From positions 1-34,518 of the forward strand of contig CAZKPB010000022.1 in the NCBI GenBank assembly GCA_964554535.1: 34,518 nt of DNA, written 5' to 3'. Of this stretch, positions 7,410 through 15,110 are shown in pieces. The stretch's first letter is position 1; every line of letters starts with the position of its first letter. Made by a program: the position numbers and the translations under genes. The stretch is from DMER64 sp964554535 (GTDB taxonomy: Bacteria; Bacteroidota; Bacteroidia; Bacteroidales; UBA932). The notes under the pieces were generated by a model. That model saw nothing but the letters and a program-made list of their open reading frames with translations, had not been told where the DNA came from and did no database searches.

Positions 7410-8466
7410 TTTTTTGTTGCGCGGCCTGCTCTTTATTGCGCCGCGTCAGAGCCTTCTGGAAACTTCTGGCGTTCTTGAGGTGGTCCCTGTAACTCACGGA
7501 AAAGTTGTGATAGCCGCTGAAGTCGTCTTTGGCACAGAAATACAGGTACGAATGGCGGGTGTAATTCAGCACGGCCTCCAAGGCCTCCTTGGAAGGCACG
7601 CAGATGGGACCCGGCGGTAATCCGGCGTTTTTGTACGTATTATAGGGTGACTCGACCCTGGTGTGCTTGCGCAACACGCGTCGTATGGAATAATCATTGG
7701 CCGCAAAAATCAGCGTGGGGTCGGCCTGTAACGGCATCCCTATACGCAGCCGGTTCATGTACACGCCCGCAATATCGGGCATCTCGTCCGTCTTGGCGGT
7801 TTCTTCATAAACAATGGCGGCCAGCGTGGATACTTCTTCGGGAGTGAATCCAATGGCCTGCGCCCGAGCCTTGCGTTCCTCGTTCCAGAACCTGAGGTAC
7901 TCGGTATGCATGCGCTCCAACAGTTCCAACTCGGTAATCGTCCATAAAACCTCATACGTATCGGGAATAATCATTCCACGCACGCTTACCTGGTCAAAGC
8001 CAAAAGTGGCCAGCAGCGAGTCATTGTCCAGACAGGCGCGCATCACGGCCGAGTCGGCCAGCGTGCGCCGCGTAAGCACTTCCGATACTTTTTCCAGCGT
8101 GCGCATACGACCCGACACCACCAGGTTAAGCGGCTCCTGCCAACCCATGGCCACCGCACGCGCCAACGCCTTGTTGGACATTCCCGGAGTGACGGCATAG
8201 CGGCCCGGATGTATGTTTTGGGGTAATTTCTCGTGTTGAGCGGCCCAGACAAAGAAGCGTTCGTTCTGAAGCAGGCTGTGGGTCCGCAGACTGTCCATCA
8301 CCTGCTCAAAAGTAGCCTCGCGAGGCACGTACAAATACGCCTTTTTGCCGTCGGGAGTTACCGTGTTGCCTTTATAGAATGTGGCGTAAAACAAATAGGC
8401 CGCCACGGCGCAAAGTATGGCAAACACAGCGCATACACTCAAAAAAATTCGGATGCCTTTCTTCAT
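7402..8466 (-). CDS. mltG: Endolytic murein transglycosylase MltG
   Basis: A 354-aa protein with one N-terminal transmembrane helix (about residues 7-28) and a periplasmic YceG domain. It cleaves nascent glycan strands, probably setting their length. The conserved IVYEETAK motif carries E221-E222-T223 in the place of the E. coli IVEKET active site. It is followed by GVYMNRLRIGMPLQADPT and the SPYNTYKNAGLPPGPI signature. Length and layout are normal. It lies 10 bp after a glucosaminidase gene, so two peptidoglycan-cleaving enzymes are co-transcribed. Confidence 0.92.
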   Translation of the reverse strand: MKKGIRIFLSVCAVFAILCAVAAYLFYATFYKGNTVTPDGKKAYLYVPREATFEQVMDSLRTHSLLQNERFFVWAAQHEKLPQNIHPGRYAVTPGMSNKALARAVAMGWQEPLNLVVSGRMRTLEKVSEVLTRRTLADSAVMRACLDNDSLLATFGFDQVSVRGMIIPDTYEVLWTITELELLERMHTEYLRFWNEERKARAQAIGFTPEEVSTLAAIVYEETAKTDEMPDIAGVYMNRLRIGMPLQADPTLIFAANDYSIRRVLRKHTRVESPYNTYKNAGLPPGPICVPSKEALEAVLNYTRHSYLYFCAKDDFSGYHNFSVSYRDHLKNARSFQKALTRRNKEQAAQQKNG

Positions 8467-8476
8467 AAGTGGATTT

Positions 8477-9424
8477 CTATCTTAATCGCAAAACGTCCCC
8501 TTCCTGCAATGTCCGCCCCTTGGCCAGGTGATTGCGCTGCCTGAGAGCATCTTCCCGTATACCGTACCTTTGCGCCAGCGAATGAAGGGTTTCTCCGCTG
8601 CTTACCGTATGGGACAGATTCCCCTTGGCCGCTGCACGGGACTTGCGTTCAATAAAGACGCGTTCTCCCACCGCCAGGTCGGCGTGGAGCGGCACTTCAT
8701 TGAAGCCGGTTATTTCTTTTGTAAACAGTTGATATTCCTTTGCCAGCAGTGCATAGGTATCTCCGGGCTCTGACAATACGTAACGTTTCCCGTTGACGGT
8801 ACGGATTTGGCGTCCCAGGGTAAGCAGGTATATTCCCTCGTTTCCTTCCCCTCCGTCAAATACTCCGGCCCCTGCAAAAACCGCAGTCGGGTCCGCCTCA
8901 AGGTCCGGCGGACAAGGATATGTATCGTACGCATACAGCCGATTGCTCTCAATGATTTCAATCAACAACTCGGCGTATTGGGGATTGGTAGCATAACCAG
9001 CCGCCTTCAACCCCTGAGCCCAATTTTTGTAATCTTCACGTCCCAAAGCAAACAGGTTGCTATAGCGCGGACGCGTCTTCAGAAATTCCGAATGGTCACG
9101 GTACGAGTCAAAGGGATTGGCGTACTTGCGGAAACACTCCTGCAGGGAGTCGTCGTCGTGGAGAAGGCTATCTCCCTCCCACTGGTGACATTTGATACCA
9201 AAATGATTATTAGCCTCAAGAGCCAACGTGCTGTTTCCGTTGCCCGATTCCAGGCAACCCTGAGCCAGAATGATGCTTGCAGGGATGTTATATTTATACA
9301 TCTGACTGATAGCTATATCTTTATATTTGGCGATATACTCCGCGCGGGTGGTTTGTGCCGTAACGGGAAGTGCGGTACACAGAAAACCTACAAAAAGGCA
9401 CGGAATCAGATGCTTGTTTTGCAT
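8477..9424 (-). CDS. Secreted glucosaminidase with LysM repeats
   Basis: A 315-aa exported peptidoglycan hydrolase. It has a signal peptide of about 23 residues (ending PVTAQ), then a GH73-type glucosaminidase domain with probable catalytic E59 in AQGCLESGNGNS and the NNHFGIKC motif. Two LysM-like segments follow, one weak near residues 214-262 (PGDTYALLAKEYQ) and one clear near 270-315 (VSSGETLHSLAQRYGI). LysM domains bind glycan chains. It is the first gene of the seven-gene minus-strand operon. The -7 box at 9429-9436 lies only 4 bp before the ATG. Confidence 0.88.
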   Translation of the reverse strand: MQNKHLIPCLFVGFLCTALPVTAQTTRAEYIAKYKDIAISQMYKYNIPASIILAQGCLESGNGNSTLALEANNHFGIKCHQWEGDSLLHDDDSLQECFRKYANPFDSYRDHSEFLKTRPRYSNLFALGREDYKNWAQGLKAAGYATNPQYAELLIEIIESNRLYAYDTYPCPPDLEADPTAVFAGAGVFDGGEGNEGIYLLTLGRQIRTVNGKRYVLSEPGDTYALLAKEYQLFTKEITGFNEVPLHADLAVGERVFIERKSRAAAKGNLSHTVSSGETLHSLAQRYGIREDALRQRNHLAKGRTLQEGDVLRLR

Positions 9425-9428
9425 GACG

Positions 9429-9436
9429 CAAAGATA
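9429..9436 (-). promoter_or_regulatory. -7 box next to glucosaminidase start
   Basis: TATCTTTG on the minus strand fits TAnnTTTG, and its last base is 4 bp from the ATG. If used, the mRNA would be leaderless or nearly so. A second promoter further upstream cannot be excluded. Confidence 0.45.
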
Positions 9437-9448
9437 AGTAATTATTGC

Positions 9449-9456
9449 TATATTTG
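9449..9456 (+). promoter_or_regulatory. -7 box for cytidine deaminase
   Basis: TATATTTG lies 24 bp before the ATG at 9481, giving a leader of about 18 nt. It also rules out the upstream in-frame codon at 9445 as the start. Confidence 0.55.
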
Positions 9457-9480
9457 AAGTTTCATAAACCTTTGCCCACT

Positions 9481-10002
9481 ATGAACGGCACACCTAAGAA
9501 ACACTTTTCCATAGAATATTTGGAGCTTCCCTACGGCGCCCTGGATGCCTCGGACGCTCAACTCACAGAACGGGCCATTGCCGCGTGCCTCAGCTCGTAC
9601 GCCCCCTACTCGCTCTACCGCGTGGGAGCCGCCCTGCGCCTGAGCAACGGTCTGATACTTACCGGCAGCAATCAGGAAAATGCGGCCTTCCCCGCCTGTA
9701 TGTGTGCCGAGCGTTCCGTCCTCCTGTACGCGCACGCCAATTATCCCGGAGAACACGTGGTTTCTATGGCCATTGCCACTATGCCGGAGAGAAAAGAGAC
9801 GCCGGCGGGCACGGAAGACTGTCCTCATCCGGAATTGAGCAACCAACCCGCCTCGCCCTGCGGTACGTGCCGCCAGGCCCTGCTGGAGAGTGAAATACGC
9901 GGAAAGTCCCCCATCCGGTTACTCACCGCCGGAGCCCGTACGGTCAGAATTTTTAACAGCATCGGGGACCTTATCCCCTTTGGTTTCGTTGCAATTGTTT
10001 AG
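9481..10002 (+). CDS. cdd: Cytidine deaminase
   Basis: A 173-aa zinc enzyme that deaminates cytidine or deoxycytidine to uridine in pyrimidine salvage. The zinc site is complete: C75-A-E77 (MCAERS) with the proton-shuttling glutamate, and C127-x-x-C130 (PCGTCRQ). YRVGAAL and the NQENAAFPACMCAERS substrate region are typical. It is longer than the 130-aa homotetrameric form because of an N-terminal extension and an acidic insert near residues 102-122. The start at 9481 follows a -7 box. It lies immediately upstream of the SRP RNA promoter. Confidence 0.9.
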   Translation: MNGTPKKHFSIEYLELPYGALDASDAQLTERAIAACLSSYAPYSLYRVGAALRLSNGLILTGSNQENAAFPACMCAERSVLLYAHANYPGEHVVSMAIATMPERKETPAGTEDCPHPELSNQPASPCGTCRQALLESEIRGKSPIRLLTAGARTVRIFNSIGDLIPFGFVAIV

Positions 10003-10010
10003 AAAGTTCT

Positions 10011-10018
10011 TACCTTTG
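10011..10018 (+). promoter_or_regulatory. -7 box for SRP RNA
   Basis: TACCTTTG fits TAnnTTTG, with a TTG 19 bp upstream at about -33. The spacing to the RNA 5' end at 10023 is right. This is the best-formed promoter in the window. Confidence 0.7.
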
Positions 10019-10022
10019 TCGC

Positions 10023-10126
10023 GGGGTAAGTCTTGTACGACCAGCTCCCACTGAACTCCCCCAGGTCCGGAAGGCAGCAAGGGTAAGTGGTTGTAGCGGT
10101 GCGATGCATTCAGCTTGCCCCTTTTT
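10023..10126 (+). ncRNA. ffs: Signal recognition particle RNA, small bacterial type
   Basis: About 104 nt. The universal Ffh-binding hairpin is present: GGTCCGGAAGGCAGCA at 10064-10079 matches the GGxCxGGAAGGxAGCA core, with pairing arms either side. The ends close the rod, as GGGGTAAG (10023-10030) pairs with CTTGCCCC (10114-10121), and five T residues follow as terminator. It scaffolds Ffh for co-translational membrane targeting. It sits between cdd and mnmA with its own promoter. Confidence 0.93.
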
Positions 10127-10288
10127 GTTATCTTTTTGCCACACAGTACATTCGTCACTGACCACCTGGTCCTCAGACAATTTCACCAATACGTCCAATT
10201 TAGCGAATAGTCTTCACGGTAATCCATCTTGACCGTTTCCGTCGCTACCGGCGGCCGGGTACCCCATTTATTATACAAAATCTATTCG

Positions 10289-10296
10289 TATTTTTG
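10289..10296 (+). promoter_or_regulatory. -7 box next to mnmA start
   Basis: TATTTTTG fits TAnnTTTG and ends 4 bp before the mnmA ATG at 10301, predicting a leaderless or near-leaderless transcript. Apart from this box, the 174 bp between the SRP RNA and mnmA show nothing recognisable. Confidence 0.5.
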
Positions 10297-10300
10297 CATT

Positions 10301-11410
10301 ATGAAAATTGCAGTCGGATTATCGGGAGGCGTGGACTCCTCCGTGGCAGCGCTCCTTCTCAAAGAACAAGGTTACCAAGTCATTGGCCTGTTTATGCAGA
10401 ACTGGCACAACACCACCGGCACCCTGCACGGGGAATGCCTGTGGGAAGACGATTGGGAACTGGCACAAATGGTGGCCCAAAAACTGGACATCCCCGTACA
10501 CTTTGTGGATTTGAGCGACGTCTACTCCAAAAGAGTGGTCGACTATATGTTTGCCGAGTATGAAAAAGGCCGTACCCCCAACCCGGACGTACTCTGCAAC
10601 CGGGAAATCAAATTTGACGCCTTTTTGGACAAAGCCCTGGAACTGGGCGTGGAAAAAGTGGCCACCGGCCACTACTGCCGCGTGGACCAAAACGCACCGC
10701 AAGACGAATACCGTTTGCTTGCCGGCAGTGACCCCAACAAGGACCAGTCCTATTTTTTGTGCCAATTGAACCAATACCAGCTTTCAAAAGCCCTATTTCC
10801 CATTGGAAACCTTTTAAAACCCCAGGTACGCCGTCTGGCCGCCGATGCGGGACTGGCCACGGCAGAGCGCAAGGATTCGCAAGGCATCTGCTTTGTGGGC
10901 AAGGTGGACCTGCCCGTATTCCTGCAGCAAAAACTCGCCGCCAAAGAAGGGCCCGTGGTGGAAGTATTCCGCGACGGCAGCCAAAAAATCATAGGCACCC
11001 ATCAGGGAGCGCAATATTACACCATTGGCCAACGCAAAGGTCTCAACATAGGCGGCCACAAAGACCCCCTCTTTGTTCTGGCCACCCGCATAGACACCAA
11101 CACCATCTACGTGGGCGAAGGCCAGGACCACCCCCTGCTGTACGGCGACAGCCTGCTGGTCCGCGCGGCCGAGGTACATTGGATTTGTCCTTCACAAAAG
11201 ATGCAGCCGGGAGAAAAGCGCCGTTTCCGCATCCGCATCCGCTACCGCCAGCCGCTGCAGGACGGCACGCTGGAAATGCGGGAAGAAGGGCTGTTCATTA
11301 CCTTTGACAAACCGCAGCGCGGAATCACCGAAGGCCAGTTTGCCGCCTGGTATCAGGACGACTGGCTGGTGGGCTCGGGCGTCATCACCCTTGTAAAACC
11401 GGTTATTTAA
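10301..11410 (+). CDS. mnmA: tRNA-specific 2-thiouridylase MnmA
   Basis: A 369-aa enzyme that places sulfur on C2 of U34 in tRNA for Lys, Glu and Gln. The PP-loop SGGVDSS is at residues 8-14. The two catalytic cysteines are C99 (DVLCNREIKF) and C197 (GICFVG), spaced as in E. coli. QYYTIGQRKGLNIGG marks the central domain and a beta-barrel domain ends the protein. The start at 10301 gives the canonical MKIAVGLSGGVDSS opening, whereas a further upstream in-frame start adds 24 unrelated residues. Its stop shares one base with the start of the CARF nuclease gene (TAATG). Confidence 0.95.
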   Translation: MKIAVGLSGGVDSSVAALLLKEQGYQVIGLFMQNWHNTTGTLHGECLWEDDWELAQMVAQKLDIPVHFVDLSDVYSKRVVDYMFAEYEKGRTPNPDVLCNREIKFDAFLDKALELGVEKVATGHYCRVDQNAPQDEYRLLAGSDPNKDQSYFLCQLNQYQLSKALFPIGNLLKPQVRRLAADAGLATAERKDSQGICFVGKVDLPVFLQQKLAAKEGPVVEVFRDGSQKIIGTHQGAQYYTIGQRKGLNIGGHKDPLFVLATRIDTNTIYVGEGQDHPLLYGDSLLVRAAEVHWICPSQKMQPGEKRRFRIRIRYRQPLQDGTLEMREEGLFITFDKPQRGITEGQFAAWYQDDWLVGSGVITLVKPVI

Positions 11411-12546
11411 TGGAACACCAGATCATCACCATTGGCAAGGACCTTTCCTCGGCCTACCTGGGCATCAAGGAATACGGACCCGATGCCGTCCATCTGCTTA
11501 TCACCGACCAGACGCAGGACCTGTTCCCCTACCTTACCTCCATGCTGCCCGCCTCCATAGAAGCGTTCATGTATCGCGTGGACCCGTACGACGGACATTC
11601 TGTCCAGCAGGTCTGCCGTGAAATTCACTGCCGGTTTGAGGGAACCGTCCGCTACAACCTGTCCGAGGGCACCAAAATAATGACGCACGCGGCGTTCCAG
11701 GTGGCCCAATCGCTGCAGGCCCCCGCTTTTTACCTTACCCAGGACGGACGCATCATAGATTTCCACACCTTCAACGCGTCGCCCCTGACCATGTCTATGG
11801 ACAACGCGGAATTCATCGCCCTCAGCGGCAACCGATACTGTTCTTACCACGACATTGACAACCTCACCCGCGATGACATCAACGCTTCCAAAGCCATCAA
11901 ACAGTTTATAGAAAACTTTCACAAGGAACACAATCAGATACAACATTTCTACTCGCAACGCTGCCGCCGCCGCGTGGGCGCTCTTCCTGAATTCTTTACC
12001 CTGGAAGACAAACTGAGCGTGTGCACTTCACGCGGGACATTGTCCATCCGTAAAGGCGACAAGCCGCTGCTGCAGCTGGAAGCCGCCAACAGTTGCTTCC
12101 TGTATTTTGAGGGCCGGTGGTGGGAAACTCTGGTGGCGCAACAGGTCAAAATCTGGCGTGACAAAATCTGTGTGCACGAGAACGGGCAACCCCTTCCCCA
12201 GACCTGGCAAAGCGTGGTGTTCGACGTCAGCGACGACCCGCAGCGCAGCAAAAACGAGATTGACATCCTGCTTAACGACAAGCAGAAGCTTATTATCATT
12301 GAATGCAAGTCGGGGCAGATAAACCAGGACAACATCTACCATATAGACGCCGTCCGCGAGACTTACGGCGGAGACATCTCACAAGCCATTCTGGCCAGTT
12401 ACTATCCGCTGGATGAGGCGCTGCTGGAAAAATGCGACGACCTGCACATTCACGCGTTTGCCCCGGCCCGTTACGCCGACCGCATTCACTACCTGGAATG
12501 TATGCCGGACTGGCTGGAGCAGGTACGCGGAATTATTGAGATCTAA
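11410..12546 (+). CDS. Card1-like CARF-nuclease (DUF1887 family)
   Basis: A 378-aa protein, the same size as Card1 (Can2 class). It has an N-terminal CARF-like Rossmann domain, a linker and a C-terminal PD-(D/E)xK nuclease. The cyclic-nucleotide-site motif YNLSEGTKIM has N83, G87, T88 and K89. FEGRWWE (233-239) begins the nuclease domain. The metal-site pattern NEIDILL gives D285, and IIIECKSG gives E298 and K300, so the nuclease appears intact. Family members cut nucleic acid when bound by cyclic tetra-adenylate. No cas gene or CRISPR array is present here. It is translationally coupled to mnmA (TAATG) and overlaps the TonB receptor gene tail by 4 bp. Its function outside type III CRISPR is unknown. 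Confidence 0.88.
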   Translation: MEHQIITIGKDLSSAYLGIKEYGPDAVHLLITDQTQDLFPYLTSMLPASIEAFMYRVDPYDGHSVQQVCREIHCRFEGTVRYNLSEGTKIMTHAAFQVAQSLQAPAFYLTQDGRIIDFHTFNASPLTMSMDNAEFIALSGNRYCSYHDIDNLTRDDINASKAIKQFIENFHKEHNQIQHFYSQRCRRRVGALPEFFTLEDKLSVCTSRGTLSIRKGDKPLLQLEAANSCFLYFEGRWWETLVAQQVKIWRDKICVHENGQPLPQTWQSVVFDVSDDPQRSKNEIDILLNDKQKLIIIECKSGQINQDNIYHIDAVRETYGGDISQAILASYYPLDEALLEKCDDLHIHAFAPARYADRIHYLECMPDWLEQVRGIIEI

Positions 12547-14708
12547 AACGTCAAGTTGAGCCGCAGATACACATTGCGTCCAGGCTCCACACTCACACTC
12601 CCCCTGTTGGTGGACAAGTGATTGGTATAGGCTGTGTTTGTGATATTCTCCACTCCCGCAAAACCCTGCACGGCGCACACCTTGCCCATGGAAAAACGTT
12701 TGGTATAGACTGCAAAGTCCAAGCGTCCGTACCCGTCGGTGGCGGTTTCGCCCTCGGCAATTTGATGCTGCCGTGCGACGCCAATGAGGTTCAACTCAAG
12801 CGTTCCCCATTGGGGAAAGGTATAGCGGGCCGCCAGACGGCCGTTCAAGGGCGGCATCAGGGGCAAGTTGGTTTCTTCCACTATATCGCGCCCGCGCACG
12901 TACGCTCCGGAGAGCGAGAACACCCAGCGGGGAATCGGATGGTACTCGGCCTTAAGGTCGGCCCCGTACAAGCGGGCCTTGCTCACGTTGGCATTTACCA
13001 GGGCGGGCAGGGATTCAAAAGTGCCCGGGGTTTCCACTATCATATTGTTGATTCGGTTTACAAAGACGGCACTCTGCAGGGTAAAGCGGTTGCCCCACAC
13101 CCTGACGCCGAAGTCGGCACTCAGTCCGTCTTCCGGTTTCAGTTGCGGATTGCCCAGGCGGACATAATTTCCCAAGTCTATGTATTTGAAACGTTCTTCC
13201 AAAGAAGGAGCGCGGTAAGAGCGGGACGCATTGAATACGAGGTCCGTATGAGCCGCCACCCGGTAAAGCAGACCCAAGTTGGCACTCCATGAGAAGTCAA
13301 AGGCCTTGCCCGCCTCAAAAGTCAGGCGCTGGCCGGCCGGCGGATTAGCCAAATTCCCGTTGGTGATAATATAATCCACATCGTAACAGGCTTCATTCTG
13401 CATCCAGATACCGTCTACGCGTCCGCCCAAAGTAGCCGTCAGACGGTTGTCCAGAAAACGTGCCTCGTCCTGAAAATAAACTCCGGCGGTAGCGGCGGTG
13501 GAAGTGGGAATGGGAGTTTCTCCCCTTTCTATCTGATTGGTTTTAAGAACCTCTCCCTTGGAATTCAACACCTTGGCCGTAATATATTTAGTGCGGTCGG
13601 TGGTCAGATGACGCTGAAAGAAATCGGCACCGGCAATGAACGTATTGCGGTCAGAAAAATCAAATACCGTCTGCAGCTGGGCACTGTGGGTCAGGTGTTT
13701 TGACCCGGGAGTCATCAGCGTGGGCGTAACCATCTGTGTATTGCCGTTGGGCAACTTCGTTGTGGTCACCGTATTGGGCTGCACCTGCACGTCGCGGTTG
13801 TTGTCCTGGTAAAAATAGCTGACCTTCAATGAAGTGAACTTGTCGGTAAGTTGCCTTATCTCATAGCTTGCATCCAGCAACTGCCGGCCTATCTGCGCGT
13901 ATTTGGCCAATGCCGGTCCGGGGAACGAGGCGCCTCCGGGAATACCCACATTGTACGATTGATTGTTTTGGTATTGCAGTTTTAACAGATGGTTGTCCAG
14001 CGGCTTGAAGCCCAATTTGACGGCCATGTTGGCGGTGGTGAACTGGCTGTTTGCCATCACCCCCTTGGGCGTACGAATGTTTTGCGCATCCCCCAGGGTG
14101 CCCGTCACCCGCACATACCACTTCCGACTTCCCGTTCCCAAGGAAAGGTTATTGGAAAAATAGCGGTTCACTCCGGCAAAAGAACTGTTAAAAGCCCCGT
14201 CAAAATATGGTTTTTCCGCAAAGCGGCCGTCCTTGGTGATAATGTTGATGATTCCCCCCATAGCTCCGGTACCGTATAGCGACGACTGCGCCCCCTTGAT
14301 GACTTCCACCCTTTCCACATCATTGACGTCTATCATACTCAGGGAAGCCGTAAGGTCGGTGGCTGTTTCCACGCGGTCCCCGTCAATCAGGGTAATCAGG
14401 CGGTTTTCTCCAAACCCCCTGACATTGGCATTGGTAGACCAGATGCCGTCCCCGCCAAAGGCTATGCCCGGCTCGGCGGCCAACACATTAGATACGGTTA
14501 GGGCCGCCTGTTTTTGAAAACTGACCACCGGAGTCACAATGACGGACGCCGGGGTTTCCATTATTTTACGGTTCACCCGCAAACTGGTGATTACTTTCTC
14601 CTGGAGCGTAAACACCGTATCAACAATACTTGCCGGATTTTGCCCCCGTGCGGTTCCAAACGGCACAAGAACTATCGCTGCCGCGATAAAAAGAATTTTA
14701 TGTTTCAT
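12543..14708 (-). CDS. TonB-dependent outer membrane receptor
   Basis: A 721-aa receptor with a signal peptide of about 22 residues (ending ARGQ). It has a plug domain (about 50-160; VRGFGENRLITLIDGDR and VERVEVIKGAQSSLYGTGAMGGIINI) and a 22-strand barrel ending in LRLNLTF. It lacks an N-terminal carboxypeptidase-like domain and a SusD partner, so it is a CirA/BtuB-like siderophore, heme or cofactor receptor rather than a glycan importer. NASRSYRAPSLEERFKY is typical of such barrels. It overlaps the TM1266-type gene by 11 bp and lies opposite an ABC importer, suggesting one import path. The ligand is unknown. Confidence 0.9.
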   Translation of the reverse strand: MKHKILFIAAAIVLVPFGTARGQNPASIVDTVFTLQEKVITSLRVNRKIMETPASVIVTPVVSFQKQAALTVSNVLAAEPGIAFGGDGIWSTNANVRGFGENRLITLIDGDRVETATDLTASLSMIDVNDVERVEVIKGAQSSLYGTGAMGGIINIITKDGRFAEKPYFDGAFNSSFAGVNRYFSNNLSLGTGSRKWYVRVTGTLGDAQNIRTPKGVMANSQFTTANMAVKLGFKPLDNHLLKLQYQNNQSYNVGIPGGASFPGPALAKYAQIGRQLLDASYEIRQLTDKFTSLKVSYFYQDNNRDVQVQPNTVTTTKLPNGNTQMVTPTLMTPGSKHLTHSAQLQTVFDFSDRNTFIAGADFFQRHLTTDRTKYITAKVLNSKGEVLKTNQIERGETPIPTSTAATAGVYFQDEARFLDNRLTATLGGRVDGIWMQNEACYDVDYIITNGNLANPPAGQRLTFEAGKAFDFSWSANLGLLYRVAAHTDLVFNASRSYRAPSLEERFKYIDLGNYVRLGNPQLKPEDGLSADFGVRVWGNRFTLQSAVFVNRINNMIVETPGTFESLPALVNANVSKARLYGADLKAEYHPIPRWVFSLSGAYVRGRDIVEETNLPLMPPLNGRLAARYTFPQWGTLELNLIGVARQHQIAEGETATDGYGRLDFAVYTKRFSMGKVCAVQGFAGVENITNTAYTNHLSTNRGSVSVEPGRNVYLRLNLTF

Positions 14709-14955
14709 TTTCTTTGTTCTTTAACAGTACCGACTTTACCTGAATGCCGGGAATACGCCCCAACTGGCCCGTAAGAGAACCAATCCGGTCTGTGGTACCT
14801 TCAAGAACCAAGGAAATGATGCTTAACACGTTGTTTCTTGGCAGGCCCTGCCTGCCGAGGATGATGTCGGAATGACGGGAGAGGGCGGCGTTCACTGCCT
14901 GAACGTTTTCTTTGCTCTCCACTTCTATCAAGACGGTTCCAATTCTCTTTTCCAT
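14698..14955 (-). CDS. TM1266-type iron-only hydrogenase system regulator
   Basis: An 85-aa protein resembling the TM1266 family, small ferredoxin-fold or ACT-like proteins named for their linkage to [FeFe]-hydrogenase maturation genes. Visible features are the opening EKRIGTVLIEVESKENV, a central GRQGLPRNNVLSIISLVLEG and the ending LGRIPGIQVKSVLL, a beta-alpha-beta-beta-alpha-beta pattern. No DNA-binding helix-turn-helix is present. Its 3' end overlaps the TonB receptor start by 11 bp, so the two are co-expressed. No hydE, hydF, hydG or hydrogenase gene is in the window. A regulatory or sensing role for the import locus is inference. Confidence 0.75.
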   Translation of the reverse strand: MEKRIGTVLIEVESKENVQAVNAALSRHSDIILGRQGLPRNNVLSIISLVLEGTTDRIGSLTGQLGRIPGIQVKSVLLKNKENET

Positions 14956-15057
14956 CAGAATACCTAAGGATTAGATTGTTAGTTTAAATTCTCCCACGCG
15001 ACCTTGGTTTGGGTGATTTGCCCGCACCTCAGTGATACGCGGTTACTTTTTCTGTGG
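14956..15057 (-). promoter_or_regulatory. ~97-nt leader of TM1266-TonB operon
   Basis: Between the -7 box at 15058-15065 and the ATG at 14955 lies a long leader for this genome. On the minus strand it could fold a distal pairing CCGCG with CGTGG and an internal GGG-CAAATCA-CCC hairpin. I do not recognise a known riboswitch class; TPP and cobalamin cores are absent. It may be only an unstructured leader. Confidence 0.3.
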
Positions 15058-15065
15058 CAAAGGTA
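15058..15065 (-). promoter_or_regulatory. -7 box for TM1266-TonB operon
   Basis: TACCTTTG on the minus strand fits TAnnTTTG. It lies 11 bp from the oppositely directed box at 15077-15084, so the two transport operons share one compact divergent promoter region. Confidence 0.55.
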
Positions 15066-15076
15066 GGGCTTTTCAT

Positions 15077-15084
15077 TAACTTTG
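15077..15084 (+). promoter_or_regulatory. -7 box for ABC importer operon
   Basis: TAACTTTG ends 26 bp before the ATG at 15111, predicting a leader of about 20 nt and supporting that start over an upstream in-frame ATG at 15054. Confidence 0.55.
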
Positions 15085-15110
15085 CCTACTTTTATAAATT
15101 AAATTTATAT

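Noticed and set aside
14956..15057. TPP or cobalamin riboswitch
   Set aside because: The core CTGAGA/ACC and B12-box motifs are absent; only weak stems were found.
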